A stretch of 51,366 nucleotides of DNA, from the NCBI GenBank assembly GCA_038203095.1, contig JBBREH010000005.1:1-51366 (forward strand), read 5' to 3'. The stretch is from PALSA-1336 sp038203095 (GTDB lineage: Bacteria; Patescibacteriota; Doudnabacteria; UBA920). Numbering within the stretch: the first letter of the stretch is position 1; each line of letters begins with the position of its first letter. This document shows, piece after piece, positions 16,454 to 23,351 of this stretch. The position numbers and the translations under genes were made by a program. The notes under the pieces were generated by a model that ran no database searches, had not been told where the DNA came from, and saw only the letters and a program-made list of their open reading frames with translations.

Positions 16454-16498
16454 AGATAGCACAATCAGGTTTTATTGGGTCATATGGAATTTAACCAT

Positions 16499-16607
16499 TA
16501 GACTTGTTGTTTAATAAGAATTGATGGGAAAAACCACAATTAGTAGTAGTTTGTAGTTCATCGATGCCACAACATGTAGCGATCAAAGTTATTAAACGAC
16601 AAGTCTA
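16499..16607. repeat. MITE-like element A, copy 2
   Basis: A 109-bp element with ends TAGACTTGTTGTTTAATAA at 16499-16517 and TTATTAAACGACAAGTCTA at 16589-16607 (18 of 19 complementary). Ends match the element at 1761-1921, while the interior differs in sequence and length. The flanking bases fit a TA target. Confidence 0.75.
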
Positions 16608-16694
16608 TTGCGTGACCGGCGTCATTCTAAGCCTAGAATTGGCAAAATAAGCGGGCGAAGAATTTCATGCCGGGTTAATTATTTAACAAAAAAT

Positions 16695-16733
16695 AAAAAA
16701 ATATCTTTTCGATGAAGTTGAAGAATATTTTTT
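16695..16733. repeat. Palindromic repeat, AT-stem hairpin family
   Basis: AAAAAATATCTTTTC, loop GATGAAGTT, GAAGAATATTTTTTT. It lies between the convergent ends of rnhA and the PEGA-domain gene and could act as a bidirectional terminator. Confidence 0.65.
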
Positions 16734-16756
16734 TGATCCGTTGATGATAAATTATG

Positions 16757-18058
16757 TTATCTAATAATCAAACTTTTTAATTCCCCGTTATCCAAAATTA
16801 CGGCATTTTTTGCGTCGTTGTCCAGGGAAAATTTTTGAAGGTTTTGGCCGGAATAAAGTACATAGTTATTTTGGTTGTCTCGGGTGTCAAGCTCAATGGC
16901 TGAAAGCCGGTTATTATTTATATAAAATGCCCACCCGATGTTAATTTGCACATCAGCGTTATTTCGGATAGCTGAACTGCGGGTGAGCAGGTTTAAAGCG
17001 GAATCAAAGCGGTTTAAGTAGTCAACCTGCCCGGCGTGGATAACGCTTAAAGTTGAATTGGCCGGGCCATAGTTAACTTTTTCTACATCGCTTGCGATTT
17101 TTTCCATTGTGTCGCTGGCTCTATAAAGCTCGCGGTCGGCCAGTAGGTAAATTTGTTTTTCAAAAGTTACAAACAACTCTCCCTGCGAAAAAGTGGGCAG
17201 GGGGGTAATTAGAATTTGGCTTTGGTCAAAAGGAGCCGAACTCATTTGCAACGAAGCCGTGCCCTGTTTTTGCATAACAAAATACACGTCACTGCCCTGG
17301 GTGTAAAAAGTCTGCACCGGTGTAAAAAGAGCGATTTTTGTCCGGCTTTGCGGGTCAATTTTGTACAAAGTACCTTCGGTTAAGGCCAACAAGTCTCCGT
17401 TTTTATCGAACTGAATTTTTGGAAGCTTAGTAAAAAGTTTGGATAGATCTGTAAATTCTCCCAGTGTGGCATTAAAGAGCATTAGGGTTGGAGGGCTAAT
17501 AGCATTGCCATCGTTGCCAATGATAAATTTTTTATTTCCATCATTAGCTAAAATTTTTCCGGCGGACTTAGGTAAAGGATAAGTGCGGGCTGATAAATTA
17601 TTATTTAAAAGAGTAGTATTAACGCTTGATGCCGTTAAATACAATATAAAATTTTTATTTTGATAAAAATCCAAGACTCCTTCCGCTAAATTTTGTGGTG
17701 TGGGTGTATCAATAAGTAAATAAATGCTGCTGCCTGAAGGGTTAGCCCAGGTAACTTGCCCATTGTTAATTGTCAAGCGCTTTTTCCAGGTATTGTATCC
17801 TGTTTTTTGAATGCTGATTTCGTAATCTTGCGGCAATAAAAAATTAACATCGCCGGAATTTTTTCTGAGCAGTTCCCCATTTATATAAATACCGGCGTTT
17901 TTTGGCTCTACTCTGGTTGAGAGGAGCCCGGTGCTGACGAATTTTTTTGTCTGGAAATCATATTTTATACCCCGGACATAAAGGACAATTACCGGCGCCA
18001 AAGCGGAAAAAGCCATAAAACCTATCAGTAAAATAGAGTAGCGAATTTTTTTAGTCAT
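16757..18058 (-). CDS. Membrane-anchored PEGA-domain protein
   Basis: A 433-residue protein with one N-terminal membrane helix (residues 8-28, ILLIGFMAFSALAPVIVLYV) and an extracytoplasmic remainder. Residues about 45-100 form a PEGA domain (STRVEPKNAGIYINGELL...LPQDYEISIQKTGYNTWKKRLTI). The rest has repeating strand patterns suggesting a beta-propeller-like fold. PEGA domains are thought to mediate surface or wall contacts. It is transcribed divergently from mreB, with the two starts about 150 bases apart, so envelope function is likely but not proven. Confidence 0.75.
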   Translation of the reverse strand: MTKKIRYSILLIGFMAFSALAPVIVLYVRGIKYDFQTKKFVSTGLLSTRVEPKNAGIYINGELLRKNSGDVNFLLPQDYEISIQKTGYNTWKKRLTINNGQVTWANPSGSSIYLLIDTPTPQNLAEGVLDFYQNKNFILYLTASSVNTTLLNNNLSARTYPLPKSAGKILANDGNKKFIIGNDGNAISPPTLMLFNATLGEFTDLSKLFTKLPKIQFDKNGDLLALTEGTLYKIDPQSRTKIALFTPVQTFYTQGSDVYFVMQKQGTASLQMSSAPFDQSQILITPLPTFSQGELFVTFEKQIYLLADRELYRASDTMEKIASDVEKVNYGPANSTLSVIHAGQVDYLNRFDSALNLLTRSSAIRNNADVQINIGWAFYINNNRLSAIELDTRDNQNNYVLYSGQNLQKFSLDNDAKNAVILDNGELKSLIIR

Positions 18059-18083
18059 AAGGTAGTTTAACTTATTTTGAGGC

Positions 18084-18112
18084 TTGTTTCAATGGAGTAA
18101 AGTTGTTATAAT
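18084..18112 (+). promoter_or_regulatory. Promoter for mreB
   Basis: TTGTTT (18084-18089), 17-base spacer, perfect TATAAT (18107-18112), in the divergent region between the PEGA gene and mreB. The stretch 18118-18200 that follows holds imperfect CGGAT-rich inverted repeats in the leader. Confidence 0.6.
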
Positions 18113-18206
18113 AAAATACTGGTAACCGATTCGGATCCTCCTAATTCTCGGAATTTTCTAAGTTTCGGATAATTCGGATGGCATTCGTAGATTAGGATCG
18201 CTATAT

Positions 18207-19214
18207 ATGTTTGAATCAAAAATTGGAATAGATTTGGGTACGGCCAATACCTTGGTGTATGTGCCTAAGCGGGGGATTATAATCAACGAACCAACGGTGG
18301 TCGCCATTTCGCTTGCCGACAACCGTGTTTTAGCTGTAGGCCAGGAAGCAAAGGAAATGCTTGGCAGGACGCCGGAAACAATTGTGGCTCATCGACCAAT
18401 GAGAGACGGGGTAATTGCTGACTATAGAGTGACCGAAGCCATGCTCCGTTATTTCATTAACAAAGCTTTGGGCAATATTCGTTTTTTTCGTCCTGAGGTG
18501 ATGATTAGCGTGCCCGGAGGTATTACTTCCACCGAACGCCGTGCTGTGGTGGATGCCGCGGTTGCCGCTGGTGCCAAGGGTGCTTACGTAATTAAAGAAA
18601 CCGTGGCTGCGGCCATTGGCGCGGGCATTCCCATAGCTGAGGCGCGCGGCAATTTGGTAATAGATATTGGTGGTGGTACCACCGACGTCGCGGTTTTATC
18701 TCTAGGCGGAATTGTAAATTCAACTTCTGTGCGCGTGGCCGGAAACCGTTTAGATCAATCCATCATCGATTTTGTCAGGAAGCGTCACGGCTTGGCCATT
18801 GGCGACCGCACAGCCGAAGAAATAAAAATTAACATTGGCAGCGCTATTGCTTTAAGTGAAGAAGAAGTAATGGAAGTTAAAGGCCGCGATATGCTTTCGG
18901 GCTTGCCCAAAACCGTGAGCGTCAGCACTAACGAGGTGGTGCAGGCAATTTCCGATGACTTGCTGGGTATTGTTAAAGCCATAAAAACTGTATTGCAGGA
19001 AACTCCTCCGGAGTTGGCCTCCGATATTATTGACAAAGGAATGATTATGACCGGTGGCACGGCCTTACTTAGAAATCTAGACCACTATATTTCTCAAAGT
19101 GTAGGTGTGCCCTGTTATTTAGCCGAAGAGCCTCTTTTATGCGTGGCTAAAGGCACCGGAATAGCACTGGATAATTTAGAAAGCTATAAGAAGAGTATAC
19201 TTAGCGCGAAATAA
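18207..19214 (+). CDS. mreB: Rod-shape-determining protein MreB
   Basis: A 335-residue actin-like ATPase that directs elongation-mode wall synthesis. It shows phosphate-1 IGIDLGTANTLVYV, SVPGGITSTERRAV, phosphate-2 VIDIGGGTTDVAVL, the adenosine motif MTGGTALLRNLD and the usual RVAGNRLDQSIIDFVRKRHGL. Length is normal. The presence of MreB implies a rod or elongated shape. mreC, mreD and rodA do not follow. The stop codon TAA is also the first part of a repeat (19211-19308) shared with another gene end at 23241. Confidence 0.96.
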   Translation: MFESKIGIDLGTANTLVYVPKRGIIINEPTVVAISLADNRVLAVGQEAKEMLGRTPETIVAHRPMRDGVIADYRVTEAMLRYFINKALGNIRFFRPEVMISVPGGITSTERRAVVDAAVAAGAKGAYVIKETVAAAIGAGIPIAEARGNLVIDIGGGTTDVAVLSLGGIVNSTSVRVAGNRLDQSIIDFVRKRHGLAIGDRTAEEIKINIGSAIALSEEEVMEVKGRDMLSGLPKTVSVSTNEVVQAISDDLLGIVKAIKTVLQETPPELASDIIDKGMIMTGGTALLRNLDHYISQSVGVPCYLAEEPLLCVAKGTGIALDNLESYKKSILSAK

Positions 19215-19308
19215 CTTTACGGAATACGGAAACGATACGGATATACGGAGGGAGCACTAGAACATCATAAGTCCGTATATCCGTATGTTCCCTCCCTATT
19301 CCGTAGAG
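19211..19308. repeat. Long inverted repeat element at a gene end, copy 1
   Basis: Begins ATAACTTTACGGAATACGG and ends CCTATTCCGTAGAG, with an inner arm ATACGGATATACGGA facing TCCGTATATCCGTAT. The first bases (ATAA) include the stop codon of mreB. A homologous element at 23241-23338 likewise supplies the stop of the gene before it. Confidence 0.8.
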
Positions 19309-19379
19309 CCAGAAAAATTTGCCAATCAACCAGAAATCCTTTATAATAACTATAAAATAATCCTGTTGAAACAAAAAAT

Positions 19380-19865
19380 ATGGCCAAAAAGTCTTTGTAT
19401 CTTTTTTTGACTTCTTTATTGGGCGTGTTTTTGTTTTTTACAATTCACCGAGTGGTTGTTTTTCTGTTCTTGTATTTTCTCGCCGGCGGTTATCTGCAAA
19501 CGAGCTTAACCTACTATCAGTTTTTAGCTTTGGATTTTTATAGTCTGTTTTTTACTGTATGTTTAGGTGTCTGGTATGGCATTTGGCTGGGCAGGTATTG
19601 GTATGAAATGGTTTACGTGCAAAAAAGCCACGGTGGTCTGGCACATCATTTGGCTACCAAGATGCCGCCCCACCACAGGAGTTATAGAAGCGAAGATGAA
19701 AAAAATTCGGCAGTCCAAAGCCGGTTAGTGTCTGGTTTAGAGAAGTTGGAAAAATATTCCATAATTAAAACTATCAAGCCTCGCCAGTTTAAGCGAACCT
19801 TAGTGCGCAAAAAGGCTCCCAAGCGTCTGACCTCTATATCAAGCTCTAAGAAAAAGGAGACCTAA
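19380..19865 (+). CDS. Membrane protein with basic tail, unknown function
   Basis: A 161-residue protein with two long hydrophobic segments (about residues 6-36 and 46-72) and then a hydrophilic, Lys/Arg-rich tail (residues 80-161, ending KKAPKRLTSISSSKKKET). I do not recognise the family. A Shine-Dalgarno-like AAGGAG lies inside its last codons and serves the next gene, which starts three bases after the stop, so the two are translationally linked. Position after mreB hints at an envelope role, which is only an inference. Confidence 0.7.
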   Translation: MAKKSLYLFLTSLLGVFLFFTIHRVVVFLFLYFLAGGYLQTSLTYYQFLALDFYSLFFTVCLGVWYGIWLGRYWYEMVYVQKSHGGLAHHLATKMPPHHRSYRSEDEKNSAVQSRLVSGLEKLEKYSIIKTIKPRQFKRTLVRKKAPKRLTSISSSKKKET

Positions 19866-19867
19866 AC

Positions 19868-20287
19868 ATTTCCAATAATCCGCATTCTCATTCTGAAAAA
19901 AAACCATCTTCTCTTTTTAATGCTAAGGGCTTTTTTGTTTATTCTTTCTTACAACTCATAATTTTTACCCTTTTAAAAGTTTGGCTGTTTGGACACTTGG
20001 TTTTTGATAATCCCGGCACCCAAGAGCTTGTGTTTTACACGTTGACAGCTGTTTTTTCGGTTGCCTTAGTCAGGCGGATGGGGGTAATGAGTTTTTTGGA
20101 GTCCGGTATTGTAATGGTTTTTTGGACAATTTTGAATTTATTTTTTGATTTAATTATTACTGCGGTTTTAACCGGAGCGGAAATTTTTCACAGAAGTGCC
20201 TATTGGTGGGGGTTTGTGGTAATTTACGCCGCAGTTTTTGTCTTCCATAAAAAAAAACATATTTACATTAGGCATTTGGGACATTAG
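19868..20287 (+). CDS. Multi-pass membrane protein, probable ATT start
   Basis: The open frame runs back from the first ordinary start (TTG at 19997) to just after the previous stop, and the extra part codes a good membrane helix (FFVYSFLQLIIFTLLKVWLF). The only start well placed for the AAGGAG at 19854-19859 is ATT at 19868, eight bases on. That gives 139 residues with about four membrane segments. ATT starts are known but rare (infC). A terminator follows at 20339-20379. If the TTG were used, the protein would be 96 residues and lose a helix. Family unknown. Confidence 0.5.
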   Translation: MSNNPHSHSEKKPSSLFNAKGFFVYSFLQLIIFTLLKVWLFGHLVFDNPGTQELVFYTLTAVFSVALVRRMGVMSFLESGIVMVFWTILNLFFDLIITAVLTGAEIFHRSAYWWGFVVIYAAVFVFHKKKHIYIRHLGH

Positions 20288-20338
20288 AAATTAGTCGCTT
20301 TATCAAAAGCGTTAACCACGTTAGAATAATTTTATCAG

Positions 20339-20379
20339 AGCGCCGTTAAGGGGATTGTTTATCTCTTCGCGGCGCTTTT
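20339..20379 (+). terminator. Rho-independent terminator
   Basis: AGCGCCG and CGGCGCT arms around a 24-base loop, followed by TTT, 50 bases after the membrane gene pair. Confidence 0.6.
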
Positions 20380-20484
20380 CAATTTTTGAAAAATATTTTT
20401 TATTATAACATAAAATTGAACTGGAAGAGGGGACACCTCTTCTAAGGGGTTGTTAAAGAGTGAACAATCGTATACTATAAGATT

Positions 20485-21819
20485 ATGCAGCCAATCATTT
20501 TCCATCTCGACATGAATAGTTATTTTGCCACGGTTGAACAGCAAGACCATCCAGAGTGGCGTAGTAAGGTTTTGGGCGTGTGCGAGCATTTGGGCGGGAT
20601 TATTATTGCGGCCAGTATAGAGGCCAAGCACTGGGGCATAAAAACCGGCACGCCGGTGTGGGAGGCGCGGAGAATTTATCCGAAAATTATTTTAACCAAC
20701 ACCAGTCCGGATAGATATCGCCTATATATTAAACGGACTATTAAAATTGTGAGCGATTATACTAATTTTGTGGAGCAGGCAAGCATAGACGAACTCTATG
20801 CGGATGTAACCAAGGTGTGTAATTTAAAAGGGTTGAGGGTGGAGGGTGGAGGGTGGATAGAATTCAACCCCTTTGAAGAAGCGGTTGATATTGCCAAACT
20901 AATTAAACAGCGGATGAAAAAAGAGGTGGGGGATTATTTAACTTGTTCAATCGGAATTGCGGAAAATAAGCTGTTGGCGAAAATCGGGTCGGATTTAAAG
21001 AAGCCGGATGGAATAGTTGTCGTGATCTCGGATGTAGCGGCGGCCATTGGCCGCCACAAAATGGAGGCCGATGGCCTCCGTTACAGCGCTGACTATCTTA
21101 TTTTATCCAAAGCCGATTTATATCAGCGCCTAAAGCTCACCGACATCCCCGGCATTGGTAGTCGACAGCAGAAAAATTTAAACAGTTTGGGCATTAAGAC
21201 TTTGGTCGATTTAAAAAATTATCCCGTAAGCCGTTTGGTGGCAAGGTTTGGTATTAATGGCTACCACCTTCACAGCATGGGTCAGCTACAAGGCAGTTGG
21301 AAGGCTGAAGTTAAAGCCGATAATAAAATCAAGTCCATTGGCCATATGTACACACTGCCTAAAGAATATCGTCAGACTAAATTTTTTATTCCTGTGCTGT
21401 ATAAGCTTTGCGAAATGGTCGGTCGGCGTATGCGTAAGCAAGGATTTATGGGTAATGTAATCAGTTTTTATTGGCGGGATGATACTCATCAAGATTTTGG
21501 CGCATCTAAAAAATTGGGCGTGTGTGTATTTGACGGACGGGAGATATTTTTAGAAGCAATGGATTTACACACGGATCTTGTGCGCAGAGCCCCGGGCGGT
21601 TCGTCAATCAAGCTTATCGGAATAACCATCTCAGGTCTTAGGTTAATCAGCGTTCAGCAAAGCTTGTTTGAAAGCGTGGAGCGCCAAAAACGCGTGACTT
21701 TTGCTTTGGACAAAATCAATACCAAATACGGCGACTTTGCTGTTTGCCGCGCGCCGGTTTTATCCGCAGGCAAAGTCTTCCACAACTCGGTAGGGTTTGG
21801 CAGGATAAAAGAAGCTTAA
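20485..21819 (+). CDS. dinB: Y-family DNA polymerase (DinB/Pol IV-like) with a palindromic repeat inside the frame
   Basis: A 444-residue translesion DNA polymerase. The palm motif FHLDMNSYFATVEQQ holds the first metal Asp. ASIDELYADVT is the second acidic motif (usual SIDEAYLDVT). IGIAENKLLAKIGSDLKKPDG and the helix-hairpin-helix DIPGIGSRQQKNLNSLGI follow, and then the little-finger domain. Two odd stretches interrupt the family pattern: VEGGGWIEF, coded by a GGTGGAGGG repeat (20835-20860), and VAAAIGRHKMEADGLRYSA, coded by two palindromes at 21033-21090. Both sit in surface loops between conserved blocks, so the enzyme may still be active. Confidence 0.92.
   Translation: MQPIIFHLDMNSYFATVEQQDHPEWRSKVLGVCEHLGGIIIAASIEAKHWGIKTGTPVWEARRIYPKIILTNTSPDRYRLYIKRTIKIVSDYTNFVEQASIDELYADVTKVCNLKGLRVEGGGWIEFNPFEEAVDIAKLIKQRMKKEVGDYLTCSIGIAENKLLAKIGSDLKKPDGIVVVISDVAAAIGRHKMEADGLRYSADYLILSKADLYQRLKLTDIPGIGSRQQKNLNSLGIKTLVDLKNYPVSRLVARFGINGYHLHSMGQLQGSWKAEVKADNKIKSIGHMYTLPKEYRQTKFFIPVLYKLCEMVGRRMRKQGFMGNVISFYWRDDTHQDFGASKKLGVCVFDGREIFLEAMDLHTDLVRRAPGGSSIKLIGITISGLRLISVQQSLFESVERQKRVTFALDKINTKYGDFAVCRAPVLSAGKVFHNSVGFGRIKEA
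21033..21090. repeat. Double palindromic repeat inside dinB
   Basis: TGTAGCGGCGGCCATTGGCC and, after a short linker, GGCCGATGGCCTCCGTTAC then AGCGC. The ends TGTAGCG and CGTTACA are complementary. The second palindrome matches the intergenic copy at 3484-3506 (GGCCGATGGCC). The reading frame stays open across it. Confidence 0.75.
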
Positions 21820-22045
21820 ACTGTGGAGTCAGAATTTATGTTTGGCTGTGGATAACTTTTTGCTAAACAAGCTATTTTGGCGGCACCCTTAGATTTAGTC
21901 GAAGTGTTCGGATGGGTAATATTTCACAACTGCAAGCGAGGTTGGGATTTTGTTGCCGTTCCCTAATCCCCAATGTAGTTTAGGCCATAAGACCCACAAA
22001 TCTAATAATTCACGCCGTCTTGTGAGTAATTATTCGGTTAGGTCT

Positions 22046-22074
22046 TTGTAAAATAAACTAAAGTACGGTATAAT
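22046..22074 (+). promoter_or_regulatory. Promoter for the 22108 gene
   Basis: TTGTAA (22046-22051), 17-base spacer, perfect TATAAT (22069-22074), 33 bases before the ATG. A CTAATAATTCAC...GTGAGTAATTATTCGGTTAG hairpin ends just upstream (about 22002-22042) and fills the rest of the 289-base gap together with degraded repeat sequence. Confidence 0.7.
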
Positions 22075-22107
22075 ATAAAAAATGGGATAATTAATAAAAT
22101 CAAGCAT

Positions 22108-22641
22108 ATGGAAAATAAAAAAGTTCTTTACGCTATTTTGGCAGTAGTAATTGTAGCCGGAGTGGCAATAATGATGTTCCGTTCTTCTCGAAGTGGCCCG
22201 GCTATGCAGAATAAAGCCGACGACCAGAACCAGGCAAGCAGTAAAAATGCGCCTCCCAAGCCTACGGGCGAACCCTCAAAGCCTGCGGCCGATTATAAAC
22301 CTGTGCCTCAAACCGCGGTACCGGAAACCAAGTTGCCTGATCGTTTCCCTTCCGATGTGCCAATAGAAGCCGGCGCTCAAATTACTCAAAACTTTAATGC
22401 TGTAAATTCCTCCGGAAAATTTCAAGCCAGCCGTGAATTTATTTCTAAAAAAACCGTTGAAGAAAACTATACTCTTTACCAAGCGGTCTTAAAGCAAAAT
22501 GGTTGGACAGTAACAAGCACCACAACAAGCTCCGTCCAAAGTATTATTTTAGCTACCAAAGGAGCTGATAGCTTGAATATTCGAATCTACTCTTCCAATA
22601 ACATAGTAAAAGTTTCCATTAACAACGAAACCGCTCCATAA
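22108..22641 (+). CDS. Single-pass exported protein of unknown function
   Basis: A 177-residue protein with an N-terminal hydrophobic anchor (residues 6-23, VLYAILAVVIVAGVAIMMF), a low-complexity Pro/Ala/Lys linker (about 27-75) and a C-terminal domain of about 100 residues with the pattern LPDRFPSDVPIEAGAQI...ENYTLYQAVLKQNGWTV. This resembles small periplasmic domains common in Patescibacteria. It is probably anchored in the membrane with the domain outside. Promoter and terminator bracket it as a single-gene unit. Confidence 0.75.
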   Translation: MENKKVLYAILAVVIVAGVAIMMFRSSRSGPAMQNKADDQNQASSKNAPPKPTGEPSKPAADYKPVPQTAVPETKLPDRFPSDVPIEAGAQITQNFNAVNSSGKFQASREFISKKTVEENYTLYQAVLKQNGWTVTSTTTSSVQSIILATKGADSLNIRIYSSNNIVKVSINNETAP

Positions 22642-22658
22642 AGCCTAAGCAAATTTTT

Positions 22659-22690
22659 AAAGCTCCTGGCTTGTGCGGGAGCTTTTATTT
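22659..22690 (+). terminator. Rho-independent terminator
   Basis: AAAGCTCC, loop TGGCTTGTGC, GGGAGCTTTTATTTT, 18 bases after the stop of the exported protein gene. Confidence 0.85.
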
Positions 22691-22769
22691 TGCCTGTGAA
22701 ATTTTTCCCATGCGGGATCGGGGGAGATTAAGTAATCTTGAAGCTGGTTTTAATGATTTTTAATAATTA

Positions 22770-22778
22770 TGGTATAAT
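22770..22778 (+). promoter_or_regulatory. Extended -10 promoter upstream of an inserted MITE
   Basis: TGGTATAAT, an extended -10 (TGN then TATAAT). The MITE at 22782-22945 begins four bases later, so transcription of the 22978 gene from here would pass through the MITE, whose fold would form the leader. Confidence 0.5.
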
Positions 22779-22781
22779 AAG

Positions 22782-22945
22782 TAGGACTTACGTCTTTCGT
22801 CTAAATATTTAAAATATTGATGAAACCCACAAGGGGTTTGGCCGATTACTTCGTTATTTTGCTGCGGTTTTTGTCGCCGTAGTCAAACTACGTCTCCAAA
22901 AATCCTCGCAAAATGCCTCGTACTCGACCAAAGGTGTAAGTCCTA
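22782..22945. mobile_element. MITE-like element B with 5-bp target duplication
   Basis: A 164-bp element with 10-bp perfect terminal inverted repeats TAGGACTTAC (22782-22791) and GTAAGTCCTA (22936-22945), flanked by ATAAG on both sides (22777-22781 and 22946-22950). The interior has smaller stems (GTAGTTTGACTAC) and no gene of size. The direct repeat is the mark of true transposition by an enzyme supplied elsewhere. Confidence 0.8.
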
Positions 22946-22977
22946 ATAAGATAAGAATATCATTAAGAAAATAAAAT

Positions 22978-23244
22978 ATGCCCGACCAGGATGAGTACAA
23001 AAAAATGTTAACAGATCTTATTCAAAAGCAAATGGTAGTTTTAGGGCCAAATATTGCTTTAGACAAAGCTCGCAAAGTTCCCGGGCTCAAAATTAATGAT
23101 GATGGAAGTGTTTTAGACGTTTTAGGCGACTCGCAAATGATATTAAAAGGTGTCGCCAACGAGTACATGGCGCTTTCTGGCCAGATTGCCCAAATGACTT
23201 TAAATTCATTGCTGGAAAAGTATCCAACGGTAAAAGGTTTATAA
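22978..23244 (+). CDS. Small soluble protein of unknown function next to a sensor kinase
   Basis: An 88-residue soluble, mostly helical protein (LTDLIQKQMVVLGPNIALDKARKVPGLKINDDGSV...). It starts at ATG 22978 just after MITE B and ends at a stop provided by a repeat element (23241-23338) in front of the histidine kinase gene. ALDKARKVPGL and VLDVLGDSQMILKGVANEY look like a conserved small domain seen before sensor kinases, but I cannot name it. A signalling partner role is inferred from position only. Confidence 0.65.
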   Translation: MPDQDEYKKMLTDLIQKQMVVLGPNIALDKARKVPGLKINDDGSVLDVLGDSQMILKGVANEYMALSGQIAQMTLNSLLEKYPTVKGL

Positions 23245-23338
23245 CTTTACGGAATACGAAAAAGATACGGATATACGTAGAGGCCACTTGGACATTAAAA
23301 GTCCATATATCCTTATGCTCCCTCCGTATTCCGTAAAG
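23241..23338. repeat. Long inverted repeat element at a gene end, copy 2
   Basis: Begins ATAACTTTACGGAATACG like 19211-19308, has the inner ATACGGATATACG facing a complementary arm, and ends CCGTATTCCGTAAAG. Its first bases include the stop of the 22978 gene, exactly as in copy 1 after mreB. Confidence 0.8.
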
Positions 23339-23351
23339 ATTCAAAACAAAA

